A stretch of 64,000 nt of DNA from Kocuria soli (GCF_003797835.1 NZ_RKMF01000003.1:172215-236214), one strand, 5' to 3'; positions 42,988-52,003 are shown, counted from the stretch's first letter. Notes: generated by a model not told the origin, from the letters alone. Translations and numbers: made by a program.

Positions 42988-44198
42988 TCGGAGACATGTC
43001 TGACGTGCCCACACCCGTGCAGTTCCCCGTCTCCTCCCGCTACGCCGGGGTGACCTCCACCGCCGTCCGAGACCTGTTGGACGTCCTGTCCCAGGGCAAC
43101 GTGATCTCCTTCGCGGGGGGAGCCCCGGCGGCGGAGTTCTTCGCGGCGGAGGACATCCGGGCCTGCTTCGACTGGGTCTTCGCCAACCGCCCGGCCAAGG
43201 CGCTGCAGTACTCCTCCACCCCTGGTGAGCCGGAACTGCGGGAACAGGCGGCCTTGCGGGTCTCGCGCTCGATCCCGACCACACCGGACCAGATCCAGGT
43301 GACCACGGGTTCGCAGGAAGCCATCTACCTGGTGGGCAACGCCATGCTCAACCCGGGCGACGTCGTCCTGGTCGAGCGCCCCACGTACCTGGCCGCGGTG
43401 CAGGCCTTCGCCTCCTCGGGCGCGCGCATGATCGGCATTCCTTCGGACGACGACGGCGCCCGCCCCGATGCGCTCGAGGAGCTGATCCGCGAGCACAACC
43501 CCAAGTTCGTCTACCTGATCCCGACCTTCCAGAACCCCTCTGGCGTGTGCATGCCGCTCTCCCGACGGGAAGAGATTGCAGACGTCCTGCGCCGCACGGG
43601 GGCGATCCTGGTCGAGGACGACCCGTACGGCGAACTGCGGTTCTCCGGCGAGTTCATCCCCCAGATCTGTGCCTTGCCGGGGCTGGCACACCAGTCCCTG
43701 CTGCTGAACTCGATCTCCAAGATCATGGCACCGGGCATCCGCGTCGGGTGGATCCGCGGCGAAGGCCCCATCATGAACACGCTGTCCATCGCCAAGGAGG
43801 CCGTGGGGCTGCACTCCTCCGTGGTCGACCAACTGGCCGTGGCGCGCTACCTGGAGGCCTACGACGTGGACGAGCACATCCGCACCGTCGTCCAGGTCTA
43901 CAAGCAGCGGCGTGACGGGATGCGGAAGGAACTGATCGAGATCCTGCCCGAGGGCGCCACGGTGACCTCGCCCGACGGCGGCATGTTCCTGTGGGCCGCA
44001 CTGGGCAACGGGATCGACACGACGGCTCTGCTGCCCATCGCAGTCCAGGAGGGCGTGGCGTTCGTTCCCGGGGAGTCCTTCTACGCGCACGACCCGGACC
44101 GTTCGACCATGCGGTTGTCCTACGTGACCAACCCGCCGGAGGTCATCAGCGAAGGGCTGCACCGGTTGCAGCGAGCACTGCAGCGGTGGCACGGCTGA
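42984..44198 (+). CDS. PLP-dependent class I/II aminotransferase (LysN/MocR-domain type)
   Basis: 404 residues without a DNA-binding domain. VISFAGGAPAAEFF, YSSTPGEPELREQ, TTGSQEAIYLVGN, YLIPTFQNPSG and the Schiff-base Lys in LNSISKIMAPGIRVGW place it with 2-aminoadipate/valine-pyruvate-type aminotransferases. ATG 42984 overlaps the nagA stop (ATGA); ATG 42996 is an alternative. Its presence in the nag operon suggests use of amino nitrogen from the amino sugar, but the amino acid substrate is unknown. Confidence 0.85.
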   Translation: MIGDMSDVPTPVQFPVSSRYAGVTSTAVRDLLDVLSQGNVISFAGGAPAAEFFAAEDIRACFDWVFANRPAKALQYSSTPGEPELREQAALRVSRSIPTTPDQIQVTTGSQEAIYLVGNAMLNPGDVVLVERPTYLAAVQAFASSGARMIGIPSDDDGARPDALEELIREHNPKFVYLIPTFQNPSGVCMPLSRREEIADVLRRTGAILVEDDPYGELRFSGEFIPQICALPGLAHQSLLLNSISKIMAPGIRVGWIRGEGPIMNTLSIAKEAVGLHSSVVDQLAVARYLEAYDVDEHIRTVVQVYKQRRDGMRKELIEILPEGATVTSPDGGMFLWAALGNGIDTTALLPIAVQEGVAFVPGESFYAHDPDRSTMRLSYVTNPPEVISEGLHRLQRALQRWHG

Positions 44199-44271
44199 TC
44201 CGGGTCACTGCACCGGGGCCGATGACCGTGGGCGCGGTGACCACGTCCCCGTGCTCGGTCGGGGCCGGGAC

Positions 44272-44715
44272 GTGAAACCTCCACACCGGAAAGTCGGTCT
44301 GATCCTGGTGGTGGTGCTGGGTGGTTTCCTGGGCGCCGCCTGCCGGGGCCTGGTGTCCACCGGATTGCAGGGAGAGGTGGGTGGCTGGCCGCTGGCGACC
44401 CTCTTGGTGAACCTGGCCGGGGCTTTCGGCTTGGGTGTCCTTCTGGAGGCGCTGGCCGCGGCCGGTTCCGAAGGGCCCAAGCGGCGGCTGCTCCGCCTCG
44501 GGCTGGGAACCGGATTCTTCGGTGGCTTCACCACCTATTCCGGCTTCGCCCTGGACCTCGTCCAGCTGGCGGCAAGTGGCCGCGTTCCGGTTCTGGTCGG
44601 GTACGTCCTGGTCACCCTGGGTCTGGGACTGCTGGCCGCACACCTGGGGGCTGCCACCGGTGCCCGGTGGGGACGACGACGCCACCCGGGGGACCTCCTG
44701 CGGGGTGAGCGATGA
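44272..44715 (+). CDS. crcB: Fluc/CrcB fluoride channel subunit 1
   Basis: 147-residue four-helix protein that exports fluoride as part of a dual-topology dimer. LGGFLGAACRGLVST (pore Arg region), ATLLVNLAGAFGLGVLLE with the conserved Asn, and GFFGGFTTYSGFALDL with the phenylalanine/threonine fluoride track are present. Start is uncertain (GTG 44272 or GTG 44251). It overlaps crcB2 by 4 bases. In Gram-positives two unequal subunits usually form a heterodimer, as here. Confidence 0.88.
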   Translation: MKPPHRKVGLILVVVLGGFLGAACRGLVSTGLQGEVGGWPLATLLVNLAGAFGLGVLLEALAAAGSEGPKRRLLRLGLGTGFFGGFTTYSGFALDLVQLAASGRVPVLVGYVLVTLGLGLLAAHLGAATGARWGRRRHPGDLLRGER

Positions 44716-45116
44716 CGCCCATCCTGGTGTCTGCGGTGGCCGGCGGGGTGGGTGCCGCCGCCAGGTTCGTGCTGGACGGTGAGATCCGTGTGCGCTGGAG
44801 GGGAGGCGTCCCGCTGTCCACGTTGCTGATCAACGTGTTGGGCTCCCTGGTCCTGGGCCTGGCAGTGGGTCTGGCAGTGGGGTTGGCGGCGCCGTCGTCG
44901 GGGTCCTTCACGGTCCCCGCGGACCCCGGCCCGTGGGTGCTGGTGGCCGTGGGGTTCTGCGGCGGCTTCACCACGTTCTCGACCGCGATGTTCGAGACCC
45001 TACAGCTGCTCTACGAGCGTCAACCATGGGCCGCGTTGGCCTACCTGTGGGGTACCGCGGTAGCCGCCGTCGTCGCCGTGGGTCTGGGTCTGGCCGCGGG
45101 TCTGATCCTGGTGTGA
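44712..45116 (+). CDS. crcB: Fluc/CrcB fluoride channel subunit 2
   Basis: 134 residues. VAGGVGAAARFVLDG, STLLINVLGSLVLG (conserved Asn) and GFCGGFTTFSTAMFETLQLL are the Fluc signature regions. ATGA overlap with subunit 1. The pair ends the nag transcript, and the hairpin at 45154-45182 follows. Confidence 0.92.
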   Translation: MTPILVSAVAGGVGAAARFVLDGEIRVRWRGGVPLSTLLINVLGSLVLGLAVGLAVGLAAPSSGSFTVPADPGPWVLVAVGFCGGFTTFSTAMFETLQLLYERQPWAALAYLWGTAVAAVVAVGLGLAAGLILV

Positions 45117-45153
45117 GGGCCACGGAGTGAGCGCCATGAAGGTGCGAGACGGC

Positions 45154-45182
45154 TCTCCGGCGTCCGTGGCGGGCGCCGGAGA
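45154..45182. terminator. Hairpin between convergent crcB and bicupin genes
   Basis: TCTCCGGCG and CGCCGGAGA with an 11-base loop, in the 74-base gap between the two stop codons; it could end both transcripts. Confidence 0.55.
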
Positions 45183-45190
45183 CTCGTCCG

Positions 45191-46267
45191 TCAGAGACCG
45201 GGTGCGCGGGTCCGCTCGGGAGGCGGCCCGGTGACGACCAGGTCCAGATCCGGATTGGCCTTGATGCCGCCGATCACCACGGACGGGTCGATGAGACCCT
45301 CGGTGTAGACGTGGTCCTCCGTGTCCACCCCCGTGACGTCGAAGAACGGTTCGAAGACGTTGCCCGTGAGCACCCCGAGCATGCGCGTCTGGTGGGCCGC
45401 GAAGGCGAAACTGTGCACCGTTCCGGCAGGGGCGTGGACGTAGTCGCCGGCCGTCAGCAGGATTTCCTCTCCGTTGACCCACAGCCAGATGCGGCCGGAG
45501 AGGCAAAAGAAGTTCTCCGTGTGGAGCTGGTGGAAGTGCCGGATGATGTAGGGCGCGGGCGCTCCCAGGGTGGCCACGGAGAAGTACCGGCCGCCCGTCG
45601 TGCGCCCGCGTGAGCTGAAGGCGTTGAGCGAGTCCGGCCAGCCGCGGCGGTCTCCCTCCAGTCCGCGGATCATGTAGGGCTCGTTGCCTTCGGGGAGATC
45701 CGCGTCCCAGGCGTCGTCCGCGCCGAGCAGTTCCAGGTCTCCTTGGGCTACCGACCCCAGTGGCGGGAGGGCGAGACCGGCGTCCGTGGTCGTCCCCGCT
45801 GCGCCGGCCGGGTACAGGTGATGTTCCACCTGATCCTCGCCGCTGATCAGCTCGTCCAGGGCCCCACCCGGTGCGCTGAAGAGCAGGAGCTTGGACAGGT
45901 GGCCGAGCAGGCGGTAGGCGATCGGTGTGCCTTCCGGGACGTGTACGGAGTCCCCGGGGCCCAGAACACGGCTGCGGCCGGGGAGCCAGACCTGAACCTG
46001 GCCCTCGAACACGTAGTAGGACCGCTGGTGCCGCGGGAGGCTGTGGGCTGCGGCCCCGGTGCCGCGCGGTCCGCGGATGAATGCCGCATCGAAGGAACCG
46101 CCGGTGTCCCCGGCCCGGGCGATGATCGTCCAGAGTTGGCCGTCCCGCTCGAACCGCAGCCCTTCGCCGTTGGCCACGTAATAGGGCAGCGGTTCACCCG
46201 GGAGGGCGTTGAAGAGTGGCTTGGCTTCCTGAACGGTTTGGATGCGCGCCTCATCGGGTTGGGTCAC
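45191..46267 (-). CDS. Bicupin quercetin 2,3-dioxygenase-like protein
   Basis: 358 residues in two cupin barrels. The first has HSLPRHQRSYYVFEGQVQVWLPGRSRVLGPGDSVHVPEGTPIAY; the second has IIRHFHQLHTENFFCLSGRIWLWVNGEEILLTAGDYVHAPAGTVHSF, whose HxH...E...H ligands (HFHQLHTE, then VHSF) are complete. The metal site of the first barrel is degenerate. Arrangement and length match quercetinase-type dioxygenases, which open flavonol rings and release CO. Substrate in this organism unknown. GTG at 46267 has AGGAGA 6 bases upstream. Confidence 0.85.
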   Translation of the reverse strand: MTQPDEARIQTVQEAKPLFNALPGEPLPYYVANGEGLRFERDGQLWTIIARAGDTGGSFDAAFIRGPRGTGAAAHSLPRHQRSYYVFEGQVQVWLPGRSRVLGPGDSVHVPEGTPIAYRLLGHLSKLLLFSAPGGALDELISGEDQVEHHLYPAGAAGTTTDAGLALPPLGSVAQGDLELLGADDAWDADLPEGNEPYMIRGLEGDRRGWPDSLNAFSSRGRTTGGRYFSVATLGAPAPYIIRHFHQLHTENFFCLSGRIWLWVNGEEILLTAGDYVHAPAGTVHSFAFAAHQTRMLGVLTGNVFEPFFDVTGVDTEDHVYTEGLIDPSVVIGGIKANPDLDLVVTGPPPERTRAPGL

Positions 46268-46274
46268 GGTGTGT

Positions 46275-46365
46275 CTCCTGTCGGGTTGGAGTTGGGTTCA
46301 CGTCGGGTTCGGGCAGGTTCGAGCGGGTTGGGGTCGGGCGGCTTGGAGTCAGGTTCGAGCGGATA
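46275..46365 (+). repeat. G-rich irregular repeat with possible G-quadruplex
   Basis: Repeated GGGTT, GTCGGG and GGTTCGAGCGG-like words on the plus strand, just upstream of the bicupin gene (which is read on the minus strand). Several G3-4 tracts lie within 30 bases (about 46303-46340). It is either a degenerate tandem repeat or a structured region in the bicupin promoter. Confidence 0.5.
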
Positions 46366-46389
46366 TGGAAAGCACTTGGTCCAGGCCGG

Positions 46390-47358
46390 TCACGGCCGCC
46401 CGAGGTGCCGCCGGAAGAAGTCGTCCACGGTCGGGAAGCCGAAATCAGCCGGTACGGGCTCCGCACCGCTCGGGCCGTGGAAGGTTCCGGGGGCCTCACC
46501 GGCGGCTTCCAGGCGGCCGTCGTCCATGACCTCCGCCATCCGGACGTCCAGCCGTCCCGGGGGATTGAGGAACCCGTGCTTGTATCCGTCCAGGAGGTAG
46601 AGCTCGCTGGTCACTCCGGCGTTCGTCAGGGCTTCGTGCAGTTCCAGCGACTGACGGTGCGTGACCAGGAGGTCGCCGGTCCCGTGCGAGAGCTGGACCG
46701 GTGGGCATTCGGGCGTCACACGATGCAGCGGGCTCGCCTCCCGGGCCTGCTCGGGGAGGGATTCGGGGGTTCCGCCGATCAGCCGGGCCTCGGGCGATCC
46801 GGGATCGACCTCGCCCGCGGGTGAGCCGTTGACGGGCACGGTCAGGTCCACGGGCGGGTAGGACGCGGCCACGGCCTGCATGTCCGCGCGGACAGGTCCT
46901 GACGACGGCGGCTGGTCGCCCTGTCCGTCGTCGTCGACCTCCCCCGGGAGTCGTTCCAGGTGACCGGTCAGTGCGGTGAGCAGCGCGAGGTGACCGCCCG
47001 CGGAGGCTCCCCAAGTTCCTACGCGGGCGGGGTCGATGCCGTACTCGGCGGCGTGGGTGCGCAGATGCCGCACCGCGCTGCGTACGTCGTGGAGTGGGGC
47101 GGGGAACAGTGCCTGCCCGGAGAGCCGGTACTCGATGCTGGCGAAGGCCATACCGGTCGCCTGTGCCCGCTGGGTCAGGTCCGGTGCCAGCGTCCGGTCG
47201 CCGGTGAACCAGCCTCCGCCGTGCAGCCAGAGCACGACGGCGGGAGGTTCGGCGCTGTCAGCGGTGCGCTCGGGCAGGTAGAGGTCGAAGAGGAGGTCCT
47301 GACCGTCGCGGTGGGTGTGGACCAGATCTCTGTGGATCGTGACTCGCGGATGGGGCAT
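46390..47358 (-). CDS. Alpha/beta-hydrolase, BD-FAE/carboxylesterase type
   Basis: 322 residues. Oxyanion-hole motif LWLHGGGWFTGDR, nucleophile elbow GTWGASAGGHLALL, a late Asp region (LSHGTGDLLVTHRQS) and catalytic His in GYKHGF form the triad of the HSL/BD-FAE esterase group. The insert DDDGQGDQPPSSGPVR before AAVASYPPVDL is a hydrophilic loop. The first 20 residues are not a signal peptide. ATG at 47358 is chosen over 47367; neither has a clear RBS. It lies 122 bases upstream of the bicupin gene on the same strand. Confidence 0.83.
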   Translation of the reverse strand: MPHPRVTIHRDLVHTHRDGQDLLFDLYLPERTADSAEPPAVVLWLHGGGWFTGDRTLAPDLTQRAQATGMAFASIEYRLSGQALFPAPLHDVRSAVRHLRTHAAEYGIDPARVGTWGASAGGHLALLTALTGHLERLPGEVDDDGQGDQPPSSGPVRADMQAVAASYPPVDLTVPVNGSPAGEVDPGSPEARLIGGTPESLPEQAREASPLHRVTPECPPVQLSHGTGDLLVTHRQSLELHEALTNAGVTSELYLLDGYKHGFLNPPGRLDVRMAEVMDDGRLEAAGEAPGTFHGPSGAEPVPADFGFPTVDDFFRRHLGRP

Positions 47359-47462
47359 GCAGCCCATGGTGTGACAGGAGCCACTCGATCACCAGACGGA
47401 AGTTCGGGACGATCCTTCGGATGAACTGGACAATCCCTCGAGGCCTGGGTGAACCCGCGAGT

Positions 47463-48353
47463 TCAGGCCTGCTCGGTGCCGCGCCCCGGGAAATCATCCG
47501 TCGGTGCCAGGGCCGCCCGGACGAAGTGGGCAACGACCTCGGAATCGTCCTCGGCCCGGTGGCTCAGATACGTGGTGGCCCTTGGCCCGTCCTGGATCGG
47601 GACGAAGCGGACCCCGGCATGGGCGTGGGTCTCCCGGACGGACTCGGCGGCCACGTTGACCCCCAAGCCGGCACCGCACAGTTCCAAGGCCTCGTCGAAG
47701 GTCGCTGCGTGGTGCCGCACGTCGAGTGGCCCGTACCCGTCGAGCCACCCGCTCACCCGGTCCCCGTTGCTCACGGGTGCGATGAATGCCAGACCCACCA
47801 CTTCCGCCATGGCGACGGCGGCACGGTCGGCCAGGGGATGATGCGCGGGCGTGACCAGAACGCAGTCCTCCTCCCGGACGGCGTGGGAGGTGAACTCTCG
47901 GGGCGGTTCGCCTTGGGTTCGTGCGGTGAACAGGCAGTCCACCGTCCCGTCGCGCAAGGCGTCGTAGCTGTTGAGGAATCCGAGGTGTTTCACCTTCCAG
48001 CGGGTTCCGGGCATGGTGGTGGTGGCCCGCGCCAAGACGTCACGGAACCCGAGGCCCGGGACCATCAGGCCGATGGTCAGCTCCGTCGACTCCTGCGAGC
48101 GGGTCCACGCCACGACGTCGTCGTGGGCGGCAACCGCGCGTTGTGCCAGGTGAACCAGCTGGACCCCGTGGGGTGTGAGCTGCACGCTGCGCGAGGTGCG
48201 GTGGAACAGGGCGCGGCCGGTGCGTCGTTCGACGGTCTTGATCTGCTCGCTGAGCGCCGACGGGCTCAGGTTCAGTTCGCGCGCGGCGGCACCGAAGTGC
48301 AGGGTGTGGGCCACCGCGAGGAAGCAGCGCAGCTGGTGGGTGGTGATGTCCAC
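47463..48353 (-). CDS. LysR-family transcriptional regulator
   Basis: 296 residues. HQLRCFLAVAHTLHFGAAARELNLSPSALSEQIKTVERRTGRALFHRTSRSVQLTPHG is a complete LysR helix-turn-helix, followed by a periplasmic-binding-like effector domain. Start GTG at 48353, only 7 bases after the nitrilase-family gene on the same strand, so the two are co-transcribed rather than divergent as in most LysR pairs. Targets unknown; the neighbouring amidase or hydrolase are candidates. Confidence 0.88.
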   Translation of the reverse strand: MDITTHQLRCFLAVAHTLHFGAAARELNLSPSALSEQIKTVERRTGRALFHRTSRSVQLTPHGVQLVHLAQRAVAAHDDVVAWTRSQESTELTIGLMVPGLGFRDVLARATTTMPGTRWKVKHLGFLNSYDALRDGTVDCLFTARTQGEPPREFTSHAVREEDCVLVTPAHHPLADRAAVAMAEVVGLAFIAPVSNGDRVSGWLDGYGPLDVRHHAATFDEALELCGAGLGVNVAAESVRETHAHAGVRFVPIQDGPRATTYLSHRAEDDSEVVAHFVRAALAPTDDFPGRGTEQA

Positions 48354-48360
48354 GCGCGGG

Positions 48361-49158
48361 TCACAACCGGTTGTTGGCCAGCACCGGGATGGAGTCGCGG
48401 ACCGTTGTGACCTGGGCCAGATCCAGGTCCACGGTCACCTGGTCTTCTCCGCCGTCGAGCCGCACGACGTCGCTTCCGTCCGGTGCGATCACGGCACTGT
48501 GCCCCACGCCCAGGGGAGTCTTGGTGGCCTCACCTTCGTGCGCGAGGTCGCGCACCGCTTGCCCACAGGCGACCACGTAGGAGGTCGAGTCCAGCGCCCT
48601 GGCACGAGTCAGCAGATCCCACTGCCGGGCCTTGCCGGGCCCGTCCCCCCAGGATGCGATCACGACGACGACCTGCGCGCCGTCGCGGGCCAGCCGCGTG
48701 AACAACTCCGGGAAGCGGAGGTCGTAGCAGATCGCCAAACCCACCTGAGTGCCTCCGACGTCCACGGACACGGGTGTGCTGCCCGGGACGATGCCCTTGG
48801 ACTCCTTGAAGCCGAAGGCGTCGAACAGGTGGATCTTGTCGTAGGTGACCGGGTCCTGACCCGGCCTGAAGACGAACAAGGTGTTGGCGGTGCGCTCGTC
48901 CGAGGCGCTGGGCGTGAACGACCCCAGGATCACGGCCACCCCGTGTTGGTCGGAGGCATCTTGCACGCTCTTGTGGAAGCGGTCCGCAGAGGTCCGTGCG
49001 AAGTCGGCGAACTTGCCGTCGAACGAGCACGCGGCGGCCTCCGGGAACACCACCAGGTCGGCACCGTCACCGGCGGCCTGTGCGACAGCGGCCAGCACGC
49101 ACTCGAGGTTCTGGTCGACGTCCGGGGTGGAGTTCAACTGGGCGATCGAGATCTTCAT
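48361..49158 (-). CDS. Carbon-nitrogen hydrolase (nitrilase superfamily)
   Basis: 265 residues with the Glu-Lys-Cys triad: FPEAAACSF (Glu), DKIHLFDAFGFKES (Lys) and AICYDLRFPELF (Cys). The DAFGFKESKGIVPG and GPGKARQWDLLTRARALDSTSYV stretches resemble the Nit1/Nit2-like amidases that hydrolyse deaminated glutathione or omega-amides, so a metabolite-repair role is plausible. ATG at 49158 follows GGAAGGCGG at a rather long distance. First gene of an operon with LysR. Confidence 0.87.
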   Translation of the reverse strand: MKISIAQLNSTPDVDQNLECVLAAVAQAAGDGADLVVFPEAAACSFDGKFADFARTSADRFHKSVQDASDQHGVAVILGSFTPSASDERTANTLFVFRPGQDPVTYDKIHLFDAFGFKESKGIVPGSTPVSVDVGGTQVGLAICYDLRFPELFTRLARDGAQVVVVIASWGDGPGKARQWDLLTRARALDSTSYVVACGQAVRDLAHEGEATKTPLGVGHSAVIAPDGSDVVRLDGGEDQVTVDLDLAQVTTVRDSIPVLANNRL

Positions 49159-49425
49159 GCGTGCTGTACCGCCTTCCACGTGGTGCGTCACAACGGGTGG
49201 TCTCTGGTGCGAGCCGTGTGGGTGCTCGTTTCGTGCCACTGAGCCGCACCGTGCGCAATGCCGAGCCCCTGTCGGGTTCGCTTGTCCACGATGCTCCCAT
49301 GATCTGGCCACCTCGGCCCACCCGGGAGGCAGGTGCGTGCCGGGTGGGCCGTTCCAGTACCCCGCGCCTGCCTCCGTGTCTGTGTTGCCCGTACCTGCGC
49401 CTCTGTCTGCCTCGGTACGGGACGT

Positions 49426-51273
49426 TCAGAACGGCGGGGGATCGTCAGGTGCGGCACCGGCCCGGAGTAGCGGCGGGCCCGTTGCCGCGGTCCCGCCCGC
49501 AAGCCACTCGGTGGTGGCTGAGGTAGCAGCTCCCGGGACCGTTCGACGGACCACGCCCGTGGGCGATCGCCATTCCAGAACCCCGTGGCCCAGGTGCTGC
49601 ACCCGCCAGGCCCCAAGTGCACCGTCGTCGTGCTTGATGCGGTGGTGGTGTCGGCACAGGTGGGCCAGATTCTCTGCATCGGTGCTGCCACCGTCCTCCC
49701 AGGCGACCGTGTGGTCGACGTCGCAACCCGTGGCGCGACGCCGACAGCCCGGGAACCTGCAGGTATGGTCGCGCTCCGCGAGCAGACGGCGCAATCCGGC
49801 GGGAACGGTGTAGGTGGCCCGGCCGTGTTCGATGACCACTCCGGTGTCCGGGTGGGTCAGCAGGCGTTTCCAGGACGATGAAGCCGCCGCGATCCGCAGG
49901 GGGTCGCCCGGGCTGATCGGCCCGTAGCCCTGGAGGTGTGCCCCGGATTCTTCGACCTGAACACGGGTCGCGACTCCGAACAGGTCAGGGTCGTGAGCGA
50001 CGAGATCCGCCGCGGGCACCGTGATCGAGACCTGTCCCCTGATCCCGCGCGGAATGCCGGAGCCCTCCGGAAGCTCTCCGTCCAGCAACAGATCGCCCAG
50101 TACATCTGCCCGTTTCTCTCCGACCAGTCGGTGATCGTCGTCGAGGGTTCGGGCCATGGTGTCGAGTCGGGTCTTGATCGCTGTGGCGACGGAAGCGTCC
50201 AACACGGCGTTGAGGTAGGCCAGGCCGTCATCCGCGGGCGTGACCCACACATTGCGGTGCCGACGGGCGCTCGCGCACGCGCGCCGGTGGGCGGCGGACC
50301 CCAGCTTGGCTCGGCGGCGTCGGGCGTGGTCACCCAATTGCGCCACGCTCGTGTGAGGCGCCCGAGTCAAGAGTTCTTGCACGAGTTCCTGCGCCTCCCG
50401 CCGAGCTTCCGCGGGGGAGGTGACCGGAGGCAACTCGTCTTGGGTGGTCGCGGTTTCGATCTGGGCGGCGGTCGCGGAGTCTTCGGTGCCCACCCCGTCC
50501 AGGAGCGCTCGCCAGGTGCGGAGAAGAAGGCGGGCGTGCGCCCAGGTGATCCGGCCTTCCTCCAATGCCTCCAAGGTCTCCGGCAGATCGCCGGCCAGGA
50601 CCAGGGCTTCCTCCACGGTGGCACGGGCGGTTCCGGAGGGAAGCATGAGGGCCACGCCCACCTCGGCAGCGACGTCGCGCAGCACCAGGTCCGTGCTGGA
50701 CTGCGCCAACGCGGTTGCCACGGAGGCCACAGGCCCGACCTGGGCCCTGGGGCCCTTGGTTCGGGTGAGCTCGTGGATCCAGGCGTGCTCGGTGTCCCCA
50801 CGGCGGGCCAACGCGTAGGCGTACAGCTCCGCAACCCTTCGCAGGACCCGGCCACGTGATGCTGCTTCCGTGCGCGAGGCCTCCCGTAGATCGTCCACCA
50901 GGTGGGCCGCCGGTTCCCCGTCGATGTGAATGAGTTCGGAGCAGGGCGCAGGGTCTTCCGGCCAGGAGGGGTCGGGCTCGTAGTCCTCCGCACCGTCCCA
51001 TGCGGGCAAGGCTTCGACTCCCTGGGGCGCGGACCACTCAGGCGTCGTGTGGTTCAGCGGGGCCAATGCGCAAGGACCAAGTTCGACGAACGTCGGCACC
51101 GGGTAACGCGACGGCAGGGAACGGGGCGGCAGGACATCGGATGGCTGGGAGCTGGAAAGCACGGAATAGGGAAGCGGGGAATGGGCCGACAACGATTCCC
51201 CACCGTCGCTGAATCCGACGGTGGACTGGTGCTGTACGAGGGACAAAAACCCCCGCTGACCTGCCCTTTCCAT
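49426..51273 (-). CDS. DUF222/HNH endonuclease family protein (13E12-like)
   Basis: 615 residues. The large N-terminal DUF222 region (SRGRVLRRVAELYAYALARRGDTEHAW...EEALVLAGDLPETLEALEEGRITWAHARLLL) is followed by a C-terminal HNH motif with two zinc cysteines: CRFPGCRRRATGCDVDHTVAWEDGGSTDAENLAHLCRHHHRIKH. These proteins are abundant and variable in actinobacteria and resemble the mycobacterial 13E12 repeat family. They are thought to be nuclease-like and perhaps mobile, but no function is proven. The first 90 residues are poorly ordered. ATG at 51273 lacks a strong RBS. Confidence 0.88.
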   Translation of the reverse strand: MERAGQRGFLSLVQHQSTVGFSDGGESLSAHSPLPYSVLSSSQPSDVLPPRSLPSRYPVPTFVELGPCALAPLNHTTPEWSAPQGVEALPAWDGAEDYEPDPSWPEDPAPCSELIHIDGEPAAHLVDDLREASRTEAASRGRVLRRVAELYAYALARRGDTEHAWIHELTRTKGPRAQVGPVASVATALAQSSTDLVLRDVAAEVGVALMLPSGTARATVEEALVLAGDLPETLEALEEGRITWAHARLLLRTWRALLDGVGTEDSATAAQIETATTQDELPPVTSPAEARREAQELVQELLTRAPHTSVAQLGDHARRRRAKLGSAAHRRACASARRHRNVWVTPADDGLAYLNAVLDASVATAIKTRLDTMARTLDDDHRLVGEKRADVLGDLLLDGELPEGSGIPRGIRGQVSITVPAADLVAHDPDLFGVATRVQVEESGAHLQGYGPISPGDPLRIAAASSSWKRLLTHPDTGVVIEHGRATYTVPAGLRRLLAERDHTCRFPGCRRRATGCDVDHTVAWEDGGSTDAENLAHLCRHHHRIKHDDGALGAWRVQHLGHGVLEWRSPTGVVRRTVPGAATSATTEWLAGGTAATGPPLLRAGAAPDDPPPF

Positions 51274-51312
51274 GACCTGAGTCTTCCACGGGGGTCAGAC
51301 AACACAAGGCGC

Positions 51313-51921
51313 CTACTCCCGCCCCACCGACCGGAAGAACCACGTGTAGAACGCACCCCACTCCACCAGGAACACCGCCTTCTCCGCCCGTTCGGGCGTC
51401 ATCCACGGCAGGCGTGACAGCCCCCGGCCCGGGTCAGTGATCCCGGAACGGCGGGCAACGGAGGCCAGGGCCCCCACCGCCCCCGTGACCATCACGAACC
51501 GCGTCATCCTCGTCGGGACGGACCAGGTCAGGAACCCGGGAAGCCCCAACCCCTGGACACCGGCCGACCGCGCGTAGAGCTTGTACGGCGTCCCCGTGAA
51601 GGGGCCGATCATCAGTGCCGGGAGCCCGTGCTCGCTCATCTGCCGGTCCACCTTGGCCACCATGGCGACGCTGATCGCGGGGATCCTGCGCGCCAGGTCG
51701 GCTGAGCGTTCAGGCGGAGTCCGTGCCGCCCACCCGTGGACCACGCTGCCGCCGAGCAGAGCGCCGGCCGTGGCGCTCGCCGTCGTCGCGAACCCACGAC
51801 CGGGCCTGCGCAGCGCCAGATAGGAGGTCCAGGCGTCCGGGACCACGAAGAACACGGTCGCCTCCGCCACGCCCCACCCGAAGGCCACCGCGTGATCCCT
51901 GGCGCAATGTCGCAGAACCAT
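51313..51921 (-). CDS. Unrecognised membrane protein next to lipid-synthesis genes
   Basis: 202 residues, not recognised. At least three or four hydrophobic segments are visible: AFGWGVAEATVFFVVPDAWTSYLAL, ASATAGALLGGSVVHGWA, MVTGAVGALASVA and AVFLVEWGAFYTWFF. A soluble-looking stretch RIPAISVAMVAKVDRQMSEHGLPALMIGPFTGTPYKLYARSAG lies between them; its GPFTGTPYKLYA motif is well-formed and may be conserved. ATG 51921 has GAGAGGGTG 6 bases upstream. Divergent by 82 bases from the CDP-alcohol transferase pair, with which it probably works. Confidence 0.7.
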   Translation of the reverse strand: MVLRHCARDHAVAFGWGVAEATVFFVVPDAWTSYLALRRPGRGFATTASATAGALLGGSVVHGWAARTPPERSADLARRIPAISVAMVAKVDRQMSEHGLPALMIGPFTGTPYKLYARSAGVQGLGLPGFLTWSVPTRMTRFVMVTGAVGALASVARRSGITDPGRGLSRLPWMTPERAEKAVFLVEWGAFYTWFFRSVGRE

Positions 51922-51942
51922 GACCCACCCTCTCGAGTATTT

Positions 51943-51961
51943 GCGTATGTGAAGCATATGC
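51943..51961. promoter_or_regulatory. Inverted repeat GCGTATG-TGAAG-CATATGC in a divergent promoter
   Basis: Seven-base arms with one mismatch, in the 82-base AT-rich gap between the membrane protein gene and the CDP-alcohol transferase. It contains -10-like CATATG/CATACG on both strands. Operator candidate. Confidence 0.35.
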
Positions 51962-52003
51962 TGAAGGTGCCCTCTGAGCACCACCCGCGGGAGAGGATCC
52001 ACC

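Noticed and set aside
44199..44271. Possible fluoride riboswitch upstream of crcB
   Set aside because: The region has a GATGACC word but lacks the GAUGG start, pseudoknot pairing and terminal CUGAUG-type consensus of the crcB motif.
49426..51273. DUF222/HNH gene as a homing endonuclease or group II intron
   Set aside because: It is a stand-alone 13E12-type protein with no intron structure or reverse transcriptase and does not interrupt another gene.
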